Shown here one piece after another: positions 28,801 through 37,708 of a stretch of 64,000 nucleotides of DNA. The stretch's first letter is position 1. Each line of letters starts with the position of its first letter. Made by a program: the position numbers and the translations under genes. This DNA is from Gaetbulibacter_A aestuarii (lineage in GTDB: Bacteria; Bacteroidota; Bacteroidia; Flavobacteriales; Flavobacteriaceae), in contig NZ_BAABAY010000001.1 of NCBI RefSeq assembly GCF_039537665.1, positions 62,001 to 126,000 on the forward strand, read 5' to 3'. Under the pieces are notes generated by a model that saw only the letters and a program-made list of their open reading frames with translations, ran no database searches and was not told the origin of the DNA.

Positions 28801-29126
28801 ACACCGGCTTTATCAGTGATATCTTCAAATTTGAAATTTCCTTTATTCAAATAGAGTTTATTATCGTTCATATTTGAAGTCAAATAAATATCCTCTAAGC
28901 CATCATTGTTAACATCGCCTATCGCTACACCACCACCATTGTAAAAATTTCGGTATTTATAAACATTGAAATCATCAGTAGAGACTAAATCGTTACTAAA
29001 ATTGATCCCCGTTGCTTCAGCGTTCATTAATTCGAACTGGGGTTTAGCCTCGCTTGAGGTTGATTCATCTTTGTTACATGAAACGAGTAAAAACAATGCA
29101 GCAATTATGTATGCCTGTTTCATCAT
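25848..29126 (-). CDS. Giant FG-GAP/VCBS and ASPIC/UnbV-domain lipoprotein 2
   Basis: A 1092-aa lipoprotein (Cys17 in LLVSCNKDE; the acidic residues just after the Cys resemble surface-export signals of Flavobacteriia). It has the same architecture as its neighbours: N-terminal calcium-type repeats (GDVNNDGLEDIYL, VDINGDGYLDIYV, FFDYDKDGDLDVYL), the motif DWSWGALFFDMNNDGLKDLF, an ASPIC/UnbV-like region near 560-600, and further repeats to the end. It is closer to paralogue 3 than to paralogue 1: both share YRNFYNGGGVA, SMGADAAD, and a C-terminal KGQIRD motif. Function unknown; gene context points to the alpha-glucoside uptake system. Confidence 0.88.
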   Translation of the reverse strand: MMKQAYIIAALFLLVSCNKDESTSSEAKPQFELMNAEATGINFSNDLVSTDDFNVYKYRNFYNGGGVAIGDVNNDGLEDIYLTSNMNDNKLYLNKGNFKFEDITDKAGVAGNKAWSTGVSMVDINGDGYLDIYVCNSGDVKGDNKQNEFFINNGDLTFTEQADELGLADQGFSTHASFFDYDKDGDLDVYLLNNSYQAIGSFSLTRNERPKRDVKGGDKLFENRDGHFVDVSEHAGIYGSVIGFGLGVTVSDMNNDGWPDIYVSNDFFERDYLYINQKDGTFKESLTKSINSISGASMGADAADINNDGYNDIFVTEMLPDNYQRLKTNTTFEDWNKYQYNLKNDYYYQFTRNMLQLNNSNMTFSEVGRFSGVEASDWSWGALFFDMNNDGLKDLFIANGIYKDLTNQDYLKYISNEEVIQSIVQDNQVDYKKLIDIIPSNKIKNHAYINEGDLKFKREMNGLNTESFSNGSAYGDLDNDGDMDLVVNNVDMPVFVYRNNLKHDDNHYLKVILKGEGLNTEGIGSKLELQNDSLTYFLEQQPVRGFQSSMDNRPNFGFKNAGKLKLTVTWPLGKVSIIDNVKPDTTITVNQADALMPEKTETESKPTLFNKTAGVMDFVHQEDNYVDFNVERLLPFMRSAEGPKMAVGDVNGDGEKDIYIGGSKGFTGSLFIQKNGRFVKSNTTVFDKNKTSEDAQSVFFDADNDGDLDLYVCSGGVEFSKFSPNYLDRLYINDGKGNFTQSPQVLPTATGYHSSSTVTVADVDKDGDLDLFVGERTIPRAYGYPGSGYLLINDGKGQFTESSASLAPEFKDLGMITDALFIDINKDSYQDLVVVGEFMGVRMFQNKDGHFVPVLDSEASNMSGWWNTIAQVDLDNDGDMDLIIGNHGLNSRFRASASQPIKLFANDFDGNSFLDPILAFTADNGKVYPYALRHDLVDQLKYLSKKYPDYESFKDATISDIFTKDQLDKSRILEVNTLGSKILINEGNFNFKQVDLPYEAQFSPIYAIATADFDKDGDQDILLGGNLNGVKPEYGRYDASFGNYIENLGNDNFKYHKKGKGLEIKGQIRDIKVINDEVFVSRNNDSLEVYKY

Positions 29127-29134
29127 AAAATTTT

Positions 29135-29710
29135 TTAATTATTCAGTTTGTTGAGTTTATAATTTAGATCTTCAATAAGAACAGATACATCACGCTCAGA
29201 ACCTTCAGTGAGCTGAATTTGTCGGTTACCGTCTACCTTCACCAATATGCTATCTTTAACATGTATAAAATCATTTCCTGGAAACCACTTCATTAAGGTG
29301 TCCTGAACTCTTGGCAACAATTTATCAGCATGCAGATCTTTATTCCATGGTGCCCAGGCTACATAAGAGAATTTCAAATCCATAGCCATGATCTTATCAT
29401 TAGGATCGAACCTTGGATAAAATAGCATGCGCATAATATGAATTCTATCCGTAGTATCCTGCGGCTGTAAAAAGGCCTGAACATAGCCATTATTTGGGCC
29501 TTGCGACAATAATTTCTGTTTATTAAGCTCCCAGCAATTCTTGAAGAAATAACTTCGGGTTTGTCCGAATTTTAATCTGTAAAAAAGAGAATCATTTTGT
29601 TTTCCGCTTGCTAATTCTCGCTTAACTAATTTGGTGTAATCGGATTGACAAGAACTCATCATGATCACCAAAAAAATCATGAGGACTTTTACAACATTTC
29701 TTAGTGTCAT
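29135..29710 (-). CDS. Small lipoprotein of unknown function between FG-GAP paralogues
   Basis: A 191-aa protein that I do not recognise. It has a lipoprotein-like start (hydrophobic MKVLMIFLVIMMSSC type segment, lipobox at about residue 21). The mature part is mixed alpha/beta with many aromatic residues (RLKFGQTRSYFFKNCWELNKQKL, a segment with PWNKDLHADKLLPRVQDTLMKWFPGNDF) and no repeated motif. It lies 8 bases upstream of paralogue 2 and 35 bases after paralogue 3, so it is co-transcribed with them and may be an accessory subunit. No enzyme motif was seen. Confidence 0.75.
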   Translation of the reverse strand: MTLRNVVKVLMIFLVIMMSSCQSDYTKLVKRELASGKQNDSLFYRLKFGQTRSYFFKNCWELNKQKLLSQGPNNGYVQAFLQPQDTTDRIHIMRMLFYPRFDPNDKIMAMDLKFSYVAWAPWNKDLHADKLLPRVQDTLMKWFPGNDFIHVKDSILVKVDGNRQIQLTEGSERDVSVLIEDLNYKLNKLNN

Positions 29711-29745
29711 TTTATGCTTAATAATTTTGTAATGTGTTGTTTTAG

Positions 29746-32700
29746 TTATTTAATTAGTTCTTTTTTAGTTATACGATAACATCTTGTGCTATCATTATTC
29801 ATACTGGTAAGTAAATACGGATTAGATTTTATTGAGAGTGTTTTAAAGTCTCGGATCTGACCTTTGATATCCAGCGGAATAACGGCGCTATTTTTAAAAC
29901 CCTCTGCACTTCCGTAACATAACCACCCTTCCGAGGCGTCCTGAATCCCGAACTGTGGTTTTACCAGGTATTGATTTCCACCAAAAAATGCATCTAAAAA
30001 GCCATCGTTGTTCGCATCAAATACGGTTATGGCATCAACATTAGAGTACTGAACTTCATTTGGTAGTTTATGAGGTGTAAAATGACCATTTTTATTCGTA
30101 AAACAAGTGGAATTAATTATTTTAACATCTGAAATAGTGGCTTTCGCCAGTTGCTCCGGAGTGAAAATGGATTCCATATCGGCATCAGCATAATCCTTGT
30201 AAAACAATAATTTTTGTTTTAAACTGGCTATTTGGGCAATAAGTTCATCTCTGTCGACAATTGGATAGTAATTATCGCCTTTTTTATGACATATAATTTG
30301 CTCTTTCTTACCATTATCATCAAAATCGGCCACATACATTCTGGTATCCGGTTTAAAAAAGGAATTCTCACCTTTATTACCTGCAAGAATATCTAAAGCG
30401 CCATCATTATTGAGATCTGCCAACTTGATCGTTTTCCAAAATCCTGAAGAATTCTCCAACCCAAAATCTTTGGTTTTATTTACTAAAGTACCGGAATTAT
30501 TGATAAAGATCGAAATAGGCATCCATTCACCTGCCACAACAAGATCGCTAACACCATCGTTGTTGAGATCAGCCCAGGCAGAATCAGTAATCAAACCAAT
30601 TTCCTTTAAAACTTTTGGTTGGGTTGTTTTAAATTGATTATTCCCTTGATTTATTAAAATATAACCGGAAACAGGCACGCCATAGGTTTCAACTTTAAAG
30701 CGTTCGCCTACAAAAATATCCTGGTCACCATCCTGGTCTACATCATAAACTGATACTGTTCCGGTGCTCATTGGAGAATCAAAATGAAGTGCTTTGGTAT
30801 TTAAGGAGAATGTATTGTCTCCGTTATTGATATACAACCTATCATTCAATGAAAAATCAAATTTAGAGAACGATTTTCCGCCACTGGCAACATAAAGATC
30901 CAGATCGCCATCACCATCGCTATCAAAAAACACAGCATCTGTATCTTCAGATTGTGCATTCAGGCTAAATGGTTCTGTTTGTTTTTGATACGTACCATCC
31001 TTTTTGGAGATAAATAAGGCGCCTGTTTGTCCTTTGGCTCCTCCAATATAAAAATCGGTATTACCATCATGGTTAAGATCAGCTGTTGCTATTTTTGGAC
31101 CTTCATTATTATACATTTCAGGTAATAATTGTTCCTGATTGAAATCAACCGCAATATTCTCTTTATGAACAAAATCTACTAAATCTTTAGCCTCTACCAA
31201 CGGATTTTCCTTGATCACAGGATTTACCCTTGGCGCAGCGAAAATGCTGTCTTTTTTGGGTTGTTGAAACGTATAGGTTTGATTCGTTTTTAAATTTTTA
31301 TGAACACTCTTAAAATCGTTTGGCCAGGTAATAATCAAGCTGTCAACCTGTTTTGCAGTATTCGTTCCAAAAATTAAATGATATGACACTGAACTTTGAA
31401 AGCCTCGCGAAGGATAATTTTCCAACGTTCCGTATTTATCGTGGTCGTAATAGATCTCGGCTTTGGCTCCAATGGCATGGGTATTTTTTTTACCGCCAAC
31501 AAGTTTTATGGTTAAACTGGTTTTTGTACTATCTTGAGTATTCTCATAAATAAAAGCGGGCATGTTTACGTTATTGATAACCAAATCAAGATCCCCGTCG
31601 TTATCCAGATCACCATAAGCGCTACCGTTACTAAAGCTCGGTTTTTCAAGACCCCAATCCTGAGTTTTATCAGTAAACTCAAAATTTCCTTCATTTTTAA
31701 AAATAACGTTCGGCACTGCTTTGGATGGCATCAAATCGATCAATTTGTTCATAACCTCTTTCCCGGAATGGATCATATTGCGCACTTTATCCTCATTTGC
31801 CATGTAGGTAAGATAATCACGATCAAGCAGGTCTTTATAAATACCATTACTGATGAAGATATCTTTGAAACCATCATTATCTGCATCAAATAACAAGGAT
31901 CCCCAACTCCACTCTGAAGCTGCTACGTTAGAAAACCGACTTACCTCAAGGAAGGAGTCGTTACCCATATTACGATGCAGAGCATTTCTTGAAAATTGTT
32001 GATGATAGCCATTTTTTTCAGCCATATCATGTTTGTTCCAGGACTCAAAAATAGTTTTGGTACGTTGCCGTTCGATAGATTTAGGCAGCATTTCAGTAAC
32101 CATAATATCCGTTTGAGCATCGTTGTTCAAATCTGCAGCATCAGCTCCCATAGAACCCATAGAAATAGAACCAAATTGGCTGTCCAGTTTTTCTTTGAAG
32201 GTGCCATCGTGCTGGTTGATGTACATATAATCACGTTCAAAAAAATCATTTGAAACAAAAATATCCGGCCAGGTATCGTTATTATAATCGCTCACGGTGA
32301 TTCCTAAACCAAAGCCTATTGCACTGGAATAAATATTAGCTTCTGTAGTAACATCAACATATTTACCATCATCGTTTCGTAATAATTTATTTCCGTTTTT
32401 TGAAGGTTTATTGCGTTGATCTTTTATAAAATCGTAATTACCAACAGATTTTATAGAGTTACTTAAAATATAGCAGTCAAGATCGCCGTCTTTGTCGTAA
32501 TCAAAAAAATTAGCCTGAACAGCGAGCCCGGTAATATCCAATCCGTATTCTTTAGATTTTTCTGTAAAGGTTAAGTCGCCATTATTAATAAATAGTTCAT
32601 TATGTCGATTGGCTTTCGTACTTGGCGGTCCTGCTTTACAAACGTAAATATCAAGAAGCCCATCATTATTTATATCAACAAAAGTAACACCAGTAGACCA

Positions 32701-33030
32701 TACACCGGAACAAGCTACACCTGCTTTTTTTGTAATGTTTTCAAAGGTCCAGTTGCCTTTATTAAGATAGAGTTGGTTATCAACAAGATTTCCGGTAAAA
32801 TAAATATCAATAAGGCCATCATTATTGATATCACCAAGGGCAACACCACCACCGTTATAAAAATTTCGATAGGTATAAGGATTTAATTCCTCTGTATAAT
32901 TCAGCGAATTGTTGAATGTAATTCCGGTTTTATCCGATTTTAATGTGAAAAGGGTTTGTTGCTTGGTTGTTTCTTTATTACAGGAGGTTAATATTAAAGC
33001 TAATATTAAAATTACCGAAAAACGTTTCAT
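29746..33030 (-). CDS. Giant FG-GAP/VCBS and ASPIC/UnbV-domain lipoprotein 3
   Basis: A 1094-aa lipoprotein (Cys17 in LILTSCNKE). Domain order repeats that of the other two: N-terminal FG-GAP repeats (GDINNDGLIDIYF, VDINNDGLLDIYV, FFDYDKDGDLDCYI), EWSWGSLLFDADNDGFKDIF at about 370-390, an ASPIC/UnbV-like stretch near 560-600 ending in SLIITWPNDFKSV, then C-terminal repeats such as FFDSDGDGDLDLYV and VYDVDQDGDQDIFV. It is the first of the three to be transcribed, after SusC and SusD and a hairpin at 33055-33088. Three paralogues of nearly equal length in one operon suggest related but not identical ligands. Molecular role is not known. Confidence 0.88.
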   Translation of the reverse strand: MKRFSVILILALILTSCNKETTKQQTLFTLKSDKTGITFNNSLNYTEELNPYTYRNFYNGGGVALGDINNDGLIDIYFTGNLVDNQLYLNKGNWTFENITKKAGVACSGVWSTGVTFVDINNDGLLDIYVCKAGPPSTKANRHNELFINNGDLTFTEKSKEYGLDITGLAVQANFFDYDKDGDLDCYILSNSIKSVGNYDFIKDQRNKPSKNGNKLLRNDDGKYVDVTTEANIYSSAIGFGLGITVSDYNNDTWPDIFVSNDFFERDYMYINQHDGTFKEKLDSQFGSISMGSMGADAADLNNDAQTDIMVTEMLPKSIERQRTKTIFESWNKHDMAEKNGYHQQFSRNALHRNMGNDSFLEVSRFSNVAASEWSWGSLLFDADNDGFKDIFISNGIYKDLLDRDYLTYMANEDKVRNMIHSGKEVMNKLIDLMPSKAVPNVIFKNEGNFEFTDKTQDWGLEKPSFSNGSAYGDLDNDGDLDLVINNVNMPAFIYENTQDSTKTSLTIKLVGGKKNTHAIGAKAEIYYDHDKYGTLENYPSRGFQSSVSYHLIFGTNTAKQVDSLIITWPNDFKSVHKNLKTNQTYTFQQPKKDSIFAAPRVNPVIKENPLVEAKDLVDFVHKENIAVDFNQEQLLPEMYNNEGPKIATADLNHDGNTDFYIGGAKGQTGALFISKKDGTYQKQTEPFSLNAQSEDTDAVFFDSDGDGDLDLYVASGGKSFSKFDFSLNDRLYINNGDNTFSLNTKALHFDSPMSTGTVSVYDVDQDGDQDIFVGERFKVETYGVPVSGYILINQGNNQFKTTQPKVLKEIGLITDSAWADLNNDGVSDLVVAGEWMPISIFINNSGTLVNKTKDFGLENSSGFWKTIKLADLNNDGALDILAGNKGENSFFKPDTRMYVADFDDNGKKEQIICHKKGDNYYPIVDRDELIAQIASLKQKLLFYKDYADADMESIFTPEQLAKATISDVKIINSTCFTNKNGHFTPHKLPNEVQYSNVDAITVFDANNDGFLDAFFGGNQYLVKPQFGIQDASEGWLCYGSAEGFKNSAVIPLDIKGQIRDFKTLSIKSNPYLLTSMNNDSTRCYRITKKELIK

Positions 33031-33054
33031 TTATTTCTGCTAAAAATTGGTTGT

Positions 33055-33088
33055 AAAAAAAGGGATACTAATAAAAGTACCCCTTTTT
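33055..33088 (-). terminator. Terminator/attenuator hairpin between SusD and the FG-GAP genes
   Basis: Read on the - strand, an AAAAAGGGG-TACT arm pairs with AGTA-TCCC (one G-U pair) across a short AT loop and is followed by a T run. It lies in the 81-base gap after the SusD stop. It may partly stop transcription so that SusC/SusD are made in excess over the 22 kb of genes downstream, because no clear new promoter was seen in the gap. Confidence 0.65.
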
Positions 33089-33111
33089 ATTCAAATAATA
33101 CTTAAAAAAAA

Positions 33112-34719
33112 CTAATAACCTGGGTTTTGTGTAAGTGTTCCACCACTAGCATCAATTTGTTCCTGTGGAATAGGGAATAGATTATGGAAAGGAGCATCAG
33201 CAGGTTTTTCCCACCAAGCATCGTTAAACTTACCGAAACGGATCAAGTCTGAACGACGTGTTACTTCCATAAACATTTCTCTACCACGTTCTGCTAAAAA
33301 TTCATCAGCAGTAATAGACGCTAAAGCTGGTACACCTGCTCTGGCTCTAATCGTGTTAACATCAGTTAATGCTAACGACCAGTTACCGGCATTTCGAGCT
33401 TCACCTTCAGCACGGATCAAATACATTTCACCTAAACGTACGATAGGGAAATCGTTATCCATGTTATCACGTTGTCCTTGTCTGAAACTGAATTTACCTA
33501 AACGAGCACCACCTTTACGTGAAGCATTTGGCTCTAATTCATTAATAGATGTTGTATAGTTAAGCTCTAAGTTCCCATCAGTTGCAGCGTAATCAAGGAT
33601 GGCAGAACCATCATAGTCATACTGTGGACCAACAATAAAGTTAGCTTCTTTACGCTTATCAGCATCATCATAAGAATTATAGAAATCTTCCAGAGCGGAA
33701 TAACCGTTCCAAGGCTGATTTTGTAAATTCCAGGTAAACTGACTAGAATAGTGTAAGGTCATTTGAGCAAAGTTCATGTTTGCACCAGACACGTTATCAT
33801 AAGCGATAGACCAGATGATCTCAGGATTATCCTTGTTGTTCGGCGCGAATACAGCAGCATAACCTTCTAAGTTATCAGGATCTGTAGCAACAGCTGGTCT
33901 TTTACCTGGGTTAGGCACAGAACATCCTGAATCACATAATGTATATCCACCATTGTTGATCACGTAGTCAGCTGCAGCAGCTGCTTCTGCCCAACGAGGC
34001 GTTCCTGAATAAACTTCAGCGTTTAGATATAGCTTAGCTAATAATCCTAAAGCTGCATATTGATTAATTCTGTACTGAGAATGCTCTGTAGCTAATGGGC
34101 TACTTGAAAGATCCATACCAATAACATTGGTAATTCCTAATGCTCCTAATAACTCGCTTTCAACAAAATTGAAAACTTGAGCTCTCGTCGATTGAGGAGC
34201 ATCAGCTCCAGGAGTGGTTACGATCTTCACACGACCATATAGGTCTAATAATCTCATATAGAAGAAAGCTCTTAAAGCTCTAACCTGAGCGGTTTGATTC
34301 GCATCAAGATCTCCTGATGCTAAAGACGTATTACAAGCTCCGATAGCTGCATACTGTGCTGTCCAGGTCCCTGTAACAGGACCGTTAGTAGGACCATAAG
34401 TATGTCTGTGCATATCGATCCAGATACCACCGTCATACCAGTCACCACCTTTTTGAGTTACTGCCATTTCATCTGAAGATACAGATTGAACTGACCAGTA
34501 ACCACCATGGTTTGCTGATCCGGATTCTCTTAACTGGTTGTAAGCTGAAGCCACAGCATCAGCAGGACCAGGGCCACCTCCGTCAAAGGTTCCGAAGCTT
34601 GGTTCTGTTCCGTTAAATTGTTCCGTAACATCACCTACCAAAACTTCGTCTAAGTCTGTACATGCACCAACTACAACAAGCGCTGTACACATTAACGTTA
34701 TTTTAAAAATGTTTTTCAT
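33112..34719 (-). CDS. SusD/RagB-family glycan-binding lipoprotein
   Basis: A 535-aa SusD-family protein with lipobox VVGAC (Cys20). Typical features are ASAYNQLRESGSANHGGYWSVQSVSSDEM near the start of the mature protein, the helix pair RALRAFFYMRLLDLYGRVKI, and the C-terminal block PIVRLGEMYLIRAEGEARNAGN followed by LTDVNTIRARAGVPAL and FPIPQEQIDASGG. It forms the surface lid of the SusC transporter encoded 10 bases upstream. The locus content (GH97, GH13, trehalase, phosphorylase) suggests alpha-glucoside ligands; this is inference from context. Confidence 0.95.
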   Translation of the reverse strand: MKNIFKITLMCTALVVVGACTDLDEVLVGDVTEQFNGTEPSFGTFDGGGPGPADAVASAYNQLRESGSANHGGYWSVQSVSSDEMAVTQKGGDWYDGGIWIDMHRHTYGPTNGPVTGTWTAQYAAIGACNTSLASGDLDANQTAQVRALRAFFYMRLLDLYGRVKIVTTPGADAPQSTRAQVFNFVESELLGALGITNVIGMDLSSSPLATEHSQYRINQYAALGLLAKLYLNAEVYSGTPRWAEAAAAADYVINNGGYTLCDSGCSVPNPGKRPAVATDPDNLEGYAAVFAPNNKDNPEIIWSIAYDNVSGANMNFAQMTLHYSSQFTWNLQNQPWNGYSALEDFYNSYDDADKRKEANFIVGPQYDYDGSAILDYAATDGNLELNYTTSINELEPNASRKGGARLGKFSFRQGQRDNMDNDFPIVRLGEMYLIRAEGEARNAGNWSLALTDVNTIRARAGVPALASITADEFLAERGREMFMEVTRRSDLIRFGKFNDAWWEKPADAPFHNLFPIPQEQIDASGGTLTQNPGY

Positions 34720-34729
34720 AGTTTTTTAA

Positions 34730-37708
34730 TTAAAAGTTAACATTTACACCCAAAGTGAATGTTCGTGATGCAAAATAATTATATCTTCTATCAATACCTG
34801 GGATAAGCGGATTAGCATATGCAGGCAAGAAACCACCGTTATCAATAGAACCTCTATCTGTTAATGCCGGTTCAGGATCCGCTCCCGTATAACCTGTTAT
34901 CGTAAATAAGTTTTGCGCTGTAAGTGATACACGCACACTCTTTATATAGTCGTTTTCTGCAATATTAAAATTGTATCCAATTTGCAAGTTATCCAATTTC
35001 ACGAAATCAGCTTTCTCTACATAAAGTGAACTGAATTTTGCATTGGTGATGTTTGGATCAGCATACTTTGTATTTACAAGGTTATAAGATCCCTGGCTAC
35101 CAACACGAGGCTCATAGAACACACGGAAGTTGTTTACCAAACTATGACCAAATGCACCTCTGAAGAATACGTTGAAATCCCAGTTCTTGTAAGTGATCTG
35201 ATGTAACCATCCTAATTCAAAATCAGGAATACCTTTACCAAGTACTGTTAAATCACCATCTCTTACACCATCTTCGTTGGCATCGATAAAGTTTCCAATA
35301 ACCTGACTCGTTTGAATCGTTCCATCACCGTTCAGGTCAACAAATTGCTGACTTCCATCAACTACGTCACCGTTGAAAACAGGACCAACAATTTGACCAA
35401 TTTCTTCTCCTGGCGCAACTAAAATCACATTTGTATCATTTTGTCCAGGAGCACCAAGGTTACCATTAAGCGTTGTTGCATCAAATGATTTTAAAGTGGT
35501 TTTATAAGTTGAGAAGTTTAAAGTACTCTTATAGGTAAGATCGTCTTTTTTGATGAAATCATAGCTTAAAGACAATTCCAGACCTTTTGTAGATAAATCA
35601 CCACCATTTTCAACACGACGGTTGGTACCAAATTCAGAAGCCTCAACAGTTCTTTCTAAGATAAAGTCTTTAACCTTTCTTGAGTAAAGATCTAAAGTAG
35701 CGCCTAAACGGCCCATGTTAAATTCAAAACCTAAGTTAGACTCACCTTTTTGCTCCCATTTCAAATCAGGGTTTCCGGCACGTGTAAAGTTTGTACTTAA
35801 TAAATCTCCGGTTGGTGTGTACTGCGGTAAAGACAATCCGTAATCAGATGGTAAAGACCCAGTTACACCGTAACCGAAACGTACTTTTAAAAGATCTACG
35901 TTGTTCAATTCTAAATACTTGTTAGCATCTACACCGATACCAAAGGCAGGGAAGTTACCCCATTTATTATTTTCACCTAATTTTGTTGAACCTTCTCTAC
36001 GAATAGAGGCATTCACGAAAATTGCGTTATCGAAAGTTGCACTCGCTCTGGCGAAAAATGCTATGATGCGTTGTTCCGGAGAACGGTTACTATTCAATTC
36101 AATAAATCCGGCATTTCTAAGATCCTGTGCCCATTCTAAGGCGTTCAAGTATAATAGATCGTTATTTGGAAAATCTCCTGCAGATAAGAATTTATCAAAA
36201 TACTCTTCTTGTTGCCAGGAGTAACCAGCGGTAAATTTAATATTTAATTGATCTGTTGGATCTAAAGTTAAATCACCATAAAGTTCAAATAATTTGAATT
36301 TATCATCTCTATCGTAAGTTCTGGCCAAACCTTTACGGAATGGACTCGTTGCAGACCCTCTGAATAAAGAGGTTGTTGCATAGTACTCACGGTTATTTAA
36401 AATTTTAGATTGCTCTGAATACGTTGCCGTTAAATCTAAAAAGTCTGTTACATTATAGTTAAAGTTTGCACTGTAAGTGAACTCCGTTCTGTAACCATTG
36501 TTTAAGTTTTGATTAATAATGGAAACCGGGTTAAAACTATCAAACAATCCTAAGGTCTCAAAATATCCTCCAAAATTATCAGCATTGAAAGGATACGGAG
36601 AATCAACACCATAAACAGGCGCTGTTGGGTTGTAAAGCACGGCATATCTTAAAGCTTCATTGAATCCATACTTGGAATCTCTTTTTGTATATGAAGCGTT
36701 AAAATCGATTTTCAACTTGTCATTTAAAATTTTTGTAGAAGCCTGAACTCTGGAGTTAAATTGTTTAAACCCTGAGTTTTCAAGAATACCCTGCGCATCA
36801 CGGAAGTTTGTTGATAAACGGAATGTTGTTTGATCATAACCACCGGAAATTGCCACGTTGTGAACATTTGTGTAAGCAGTTCGCGTTACCAGATCCATCC
36901 AATCTGTTCTACTTCCTAAATCTACACCACCTGCATCTACAAATTCCTGAGGCGACATATTATCTACCTTGTTTGAGATAGATGAAGCAGCAATAGATCC
37001 GTTGTATGAAACTGAAGTTGAGCCTGCTTTACCACTTTTTGTTGTGATAAGAATTACACCACTCGAACCACGAGAACCGTAGATTGCCGCAGCAGAACCA
37101 TCTTTTAAAACGGTCATACTCGCAATATCATTTGGATCAATGTTGTCTAACGATGCACCAATCACACCATCAATTACAATTAAAGGTGATGAATTTGCAC
37201 CAACAGTTGAAATACCTCTTAATCGGATAGTTGCACTTTCATTCGGGTTACCACCCTTGTTATAAATACTTAATCCAGGTACCTTACCTTGAAGTAATTG
37301 TGATGGACTGTTAACAGTACCACGGTTAAACTCTTCTTCATCGACCTTGGTAACAGCCGAAGTAATTTCCTTTTTGGTAGTACTACCGTAACCTACAACC
37401 ACAACTTCGTTAAGCTGTGCGGCATCTTCTGCCATGGTTACGTTCACAGTGTTACCAGAAACGGTGACCTCCTGTGTTTTGTAACCAACATAAGAAAACA
37501 CGAGTACGTCTCCATTGTTGGCACTAATTTCAAAATTCCCATCAAAATCGGTAACCGTACCGGTTGATGTTCCTTTTACTAATACGTTTACTCCCGGTAA
37601 TGGTCCAGAAGCATCGGAAACAGTTCCTGTTACCGTCTGAGCATAAATAAAGCTTCCAAGCAATAAAGCTAAAGGAAGCAAAAGCTTCTTTAGTAATTTG
37701 TTTTTCAT
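34730..37708 (-). CDS. SusC-like TonB-dependent outer-membrane receptor
   Basis: A 992-aa full-length SusC/RagA protein. After the signal peptide (cleavage after IYAQ) comes a carboxypeptidase-regulatory-like domain (VTGTVSDASGPLPGVNVLVKG, about 25-100), then the plug with the TonB-box region LNEVVVVGYGS and the SusC signature SQLLQGKVPGLSI, with GSRGSSGVILITTK at about 210-225, and a 22-strand-type barrel ending LGVNVNF. It should import alpha-gluco-oligosaccharides or disaccharides across the outer membrane. It is the first gene of the - strand operon, divergent from the LacI-type regulator, with the palindromic operator 138 bases upstream of its start. Confidence 0.96.
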   Translation of the reverse strand: MKNKLLKKLLLPLALLLGSFIYAQTVTGTVSDASGPLPGVNVLVKGTSTGTVTDFDGNFEISANNGDVLVFSYVGYKTQEVTVSGNTVNVTMAEDAAQLNEVVVVGYGSTTKKEITSAVTKVDEEEFNRGTVNSPSQLLQGKVPGLSIYNKGGNPNESATIRLRGISTVGANSSPLIVIDGVIGASLDNIDPNDIASMTVLKDGSAAAIYGSRGSSGVILITTKSGKAGSTSVSYNGSIAASSISNKVDNMSPQEFVDAGGVDLGSRTDWMDLVTRTAYTNVHNVAISGGYDQTTFRLSTNFRDAQGILENSGFKQFNSRVQASTKILNDKLKIDFNASYTKRDSKYGFNEALRYAVLYNPTAPVYGVDSPYPFNADNFGGYFETLGLFDSFNPVSIINQNLNNGYRTEFTYSANFNYNVTDFLDLTATYSEQSKILNNREYYATTSLFRGSATSPFRKGLARTYDRDDKFKLFELYGDLTLDPTDQLNIKFTAGYSWQQEEYFDKFLSAGDFPNNDLLYLNALEWAQDLRNAGFIELNSNRSPEQRIIAFFARASATFDNAIFVNASIRREGSTKLGENNKWGNFPAFGIGVDANKYLELNNVDLLKVRFGYGVTGSLPSDYGLSLPQYTPTGDLLSTNFTRAGNPDLKWEQKGESNLGFEFNMGRLGATLDLYSRKVKDFILERTVEASEFGTNRRVENGGDLSTKGLELSLSYDFIKKDDLTYKSTLNFSTYKTTLKSFDATTLNGNLGAPGQNDTNVILVAPGEEIGQIVGPVFNGDVVDGSQQFVDLNGDGTIQTSQVIGNFIDANEDGVRDGDLTVLGKGIPDFELGWLHQITYKNWDFNVFFRGAFGHSLVNNFRVFYEPRVGSQGSYNLVNTKYADPNITNAKFSSLYVEKADFVKLDNLQIGYNFNIAENDYIKSVRVSLTAQNLFTITGYTGADPEPALTDRGSIDNGGFLPAYANPLIPGIDRRYNYFASRTFTLGVNVNF

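Noticed and set aside
22619..33030. DNA-level tandem repeats from the Asp/Asn-rich motifs
   Set aside because: These are short degenerate FG-GAP codon patterns inside three genes, not DNA repeats or CRISPR-like arrays.
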